A stretch of DNA of 6,695 nt from Planctomycetota bacterium (lineage in GTDB: Bacteria > Planctomycetota > Planctomycetia > Pirellulales > Thermoguttaceae): the NCBI GenBank assembly GCA_023397045.1, contig JAEWUR010000061.1, positions 1 to 6,695 of the forward strand. Direction: 5' to 3'. Below, piece after piece: positions 5,321 to 6,695 of this stretch. The notes under the pieces are model-generated. The model had not been told where the DNA came from and ran no database searches. It saw nothing but the letters and a program-made list of their open reading frames with translations. The translations under genes were made by a program, and so were the position numbers. Within the stretch, counting starts at the first letter, position 1. Every line of letters begins with the position of its first letter.

Positions 5321-5865
5321 GGCCGGACTCTATCCAGCCGGTCCGCGATGGCCTTGAAAATCACGTCGGGCTCGGCCATGCGTCCGGGGCCTTGCATTCC
5401 GCAACTCAGATAGCCTTCGGCCGGATCGACGAGCAGGACGCCGTCGGCGCGAAGCTGCGCGACGTTGCGCTGTACGGCCGGCTTCTGCCACATCACGGTG
5501 TTCATGGCCGGGGCCATCATGATGGGTCCGTCGAATGCCAGGAGCAGTGTGCTCAGCAGATCGTCGGCCATGCCGCAGGCGGCCTTGGCGAGGATATTGG
5601 CCGTCGCCGGGGCGACGCACATCAGGTCGGCTTTTTGGGCCAGTTCGATATGGGGATGGCCGCCGCGCCCGAACACTTGAAGGCTGACCGGGCGGCCGGT
5701 CAGCGCCTCGAAGGTTTTCGGGCCAACGAGTTTCGTGGCCGAGCGCGTCATGACGACCGTCACGCCGGCGCCGGCTTGGACCAGACGGCTGACCAACGTC
5801 GCGGCCTTATAGGCCGCGATGCCGCCGGTCACGCCGATGATCAGTTCACGGCCTTGCATGGACAT
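5317..5865 (-). CDS. coaC: Phosphopantothenoylcysteine decarboxylase (CoaC half, separate gene)
   Basis: This 182-residue FMN enzyme decarboxylates 4'-phosphopantothenoylcysteine to 4'-phosphopantetheine, the step after CoaB. The visible HFCD-family motifs are GVTGGIAAYKA (11-21, FMN phosphate), active-site H72 in HPHIELA (E. coli H75), PATANILAKAACGMADDLLST (86-106), PAMNTVMW (119-126, with N122 equal to E. coli N125) and SCGMQGPGRM (154-163, with C155 equal to E. coli C158). All catalytic residues are kept, so it should be active. It ends just after MAEPDVIFKAIADRLDRVRP, where the fused E. coli protein would continue through a short linker into CoaB. The start at 5865 directly touches a 22-base inverted-repeat arm; a second ATG at 5859 is equally plausible. 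Neither has a Shine-Dalgarno. It lies 91 bases after rpoZ. Confidence 0.94.
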   Translation of the reverse strand: MSMQGRELIIGVTGGIAAYKAATLVSRLVQAGAGVTVVMTRSATKLVGPKTFEALTGRPVSLQVFGRGGHPHIELAQKADLMCVAPATANILAKAACGMADDLLSTLLLAFDGPIMMAPAMNTVMWQKPAVQRNVAQLRADGVLLVDPAEGYLSCGMQGPGRMAEPDVIFKAIADRLDRVRP

Positions 5866-5939
5866 GTAGGTTATGCTTCAGCATAACGTCAACAATGAAA
5901 AAAACACTGATCCGTTTGTTATGCTGAAGCATAACCTAC
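5866..5939. repeat. Perfect 22-base inverted repeat between rpoZ and coaC
   Basis: Arms 5866-5887 and 5918-5939 are perfect reverse complements of 22 bases, separated by 30 bases. Each arm also contains its own small palindrome, GTTATGC/GCATAAC around TTCA or TGAA, so it can fold either as one long stem or as two short hairpins. The left arm ends immediately beside the coaC start codon (5863-5865). The spacer has a run of seven A on the plus strand (T on the coding strand). It looks like a miniature dispersed palindromic element; no transposase is nearby. Confidence 0.9.
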
Positions 5940-5956
5940 GGACGGCCAACTCGCGA

Positions 5957-6214
5957 TCAAAGATTTTGGAAATCGATATCCAACGGGCCGGGTTGCTCGG
6001 TGGGGACCGTGCGGACGTTCATCTCCGAGTCGAGGTAGATCTTGTCTTGCATGATCTCGTTGATGACGACCTGCATCTTGTTGCTGCCTTTGGCCTCGAC
6101 CAAGGGCCGAGCGCCGCCGTTAAGCTGCACGAGGCGCTTTTGGATCAGCGTCGAGAGCTTGAACCGCCCACCGACCTTCTTGACGATCTCCTCTTCCCGT
6201 AATTCTTCAATCAT
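5957..6214 (-). CDS. rpoZ: RNA polymerase omega subunit
   Basis: This 85-residue protein is the small omega subunit that binds the beta' subunit and helps assemble RNA polymerase. [20 protein letters not shown] (14-33) corresponds to the conserved E. coli segment [20 protein letters not shown], and [15 protein letters not shown] (45-59) to NDKTTVIALREIEEGLI. The length is within the family's usual 70-100 residues. Its start overlaps the end of gmk by 8 bases, and AAGGA precedes the ATG by five bases, so the two are probably translationally coupled. The position between gmk and coaBC is the classic one. Confidence 0.92.
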   Translation of the reverse strand: MIEELREEEIVKKVGGRFKLSTLIQKRLVQLNGGARPLVEAKGSNKMQVVINEIMQDKIYLDSEMNVRTVPTEQPGPLDIDFQNL

Positions 6215-6695
6215 TTCGGTCCTTCTCCCATTGGCGTTTTAGAATATTGCAAATCGCCTGGACCGCTTGGTCCAGGTCGTCATTGATGACTTGATGCTGA
6301 TAACGACCGGCCAGGGCCATTTCGTTCTTGGCCCGGGCGAGGCGACGTTCGATCGCTTCTTCGGTTTCGGTGCCTCGACCGCGCAGACGGCGTTCCAATT
6401 CTTCAGTCGAACTTGGTCGAACGAAGATGGTGACGGCGTCCGGGAACTGCTCGACGACGGCCAAGGCACCTTGAACGTCAATCTCTAAGACTACCCATTT
6501 TCCGGCTGCTAGACCAGTGGTCACCTCGGACCGGAGGGTGCCGTACCAGTGACCCTGGGAAAAAACCTCGAAGGATTCGAGGAAATCGCCCCTCTTTTGG
6601 CGGTTTCTGAAGTCTTCGTCCGAGAGGAAATGGTAGTTGACGCCATCGACTTCCCCGTTGCGAGGGGGGCGCGTTGTGGCCGAGACGCTCTGGAC
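6207..6695 (-). CDS. gmk: Guanylate kinase (N-terminus outside window)
   Basis: The frame is open to the right edge, giving 162 residues of a protein normally near 200; roughly 40 N-terminal residues including the P-loop are outside. The enzyme phosphorylates GMP (and dGMP) with ATP in the cytoplasm. Visible parts are the GMP-binding [21 protein letters not shown] (3-23), the FLESFEV segment with E40, YGTLRSEV (51-58), LEIDVQGA (70-77), the lid [16 protein letters not shown] (103-118) and the C-terminal [10 protein letters not shown] (135-144). These align block by block with E. coli Gmk. An internal GTG at 6522-6524 might be mistaken for the start, but conserved sequence continues upstream of it. 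It is the first visible gene of gmk-rpoZ-coaC-coaB. Confidence 0.96.
   Translation of the reverse strand, partial: VQSVSATTRPPRNGEVDGVNYHFLSDEDFRNRQKRGDFLESFEVFSQGHWYGTLRSEVTTGLAAGKWVVLEIDVQGALAVVEQFPDAVTIFVRPSSTEELERRLRGRGTETEEAIERRLARAKNEMALAGRYQHQVINDDLDQAVQAICNILKRQWEKDRND
6220..6224 (-). promoter_or_regulatory. Ribosome binding site of rpoZ
   Basis: AAGGA on the minus strand ends five bases before the rpoZ ATG, inside the last codons of gmk. It supports the start at 6214 and coupling of the two genes. Confidence 0.65.

Noticed and set aside
5215..5886. Plus-strand open frame of 223 codons opposite coaC
   Set aside because: It is the antisense of coaC plus repeat sequence, with no recognisable domain.
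5860..5943. GGAC on both sides of the 22-base inverted repeat as a target-site duplication
   Set aside because: Only four bases and offset by two on one side; this is expected by chance.

Overview
The window looks like chromosomal DNA of a planctomycete, most likely in or near the Pirellulales. This is an inference from three things: G+C-rich coding sequence by eye, protein sequences of that flavour (the CoaB/CoaC and double-FtsX permease types), and gaps studded with short palindromic repeats of kinds I associate from memory with those genomes. No rRNA or other direct taxonomic marker is present. All six recognised genes lie on the minus strand, so they are transcribed from high to low coordinates.

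From right to left, 6695-4571 is a housekeeping cluster: gmk (5' part outside the window), rpoZ, coaC and coaB. This is the order gmk-rpoZ-coaBC known from many bacteria. Here, however, the usually fused CoaBC enzyme is encoded by two separate frames. A perfect 22-base inverted repeat ends directly at the coaC start codon, and a second, unrelated 29-base inverted repeat contains the coaC stop codon and fills most of the gap to coaB. Together the cluster covers GMP phosphorylation, an RNA polymerase subunit, and the two steps converting 4'-phosphopantothenate to 4'-phosphopantetheine. A nested hairpin with T-runs on both sides (4493-4572) closes the cluster.

Next (4280-3291) is pfkA, an ATP-type 6-phosphofructokinase with its own good ribosome binding site. 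Between coaB and pfkA lie two inverted copies of a 34-base palindromic repeat whose stems differ by a compensatory base-pair change.

The 693-base gap 2598-3290 has no convincing protein gene. It ends, on the plus strand, in a very strong intrinsic terminator. Upstream of that are several nested hairpins, a possible extended -10 promoter and a 15-base palindrome. I propose, at low confidence, a plus-strand structured RNA of about 365 bases. The same gap holds a good sigma70-type promoter pointing left into the last operon.

Finally, 2597-1 is a two-gene ABC transporter operon: a MacB/LolD-type ATPase followed by a large MacB/FtsX-type permease with duplicated FtsX halves, cut by the window's left edge. 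The most interesting points are the split coaBC bracketed by two palindromes, the possible ncRNA, and the covarying palindromic repeats. The genes themselves are ordinary.
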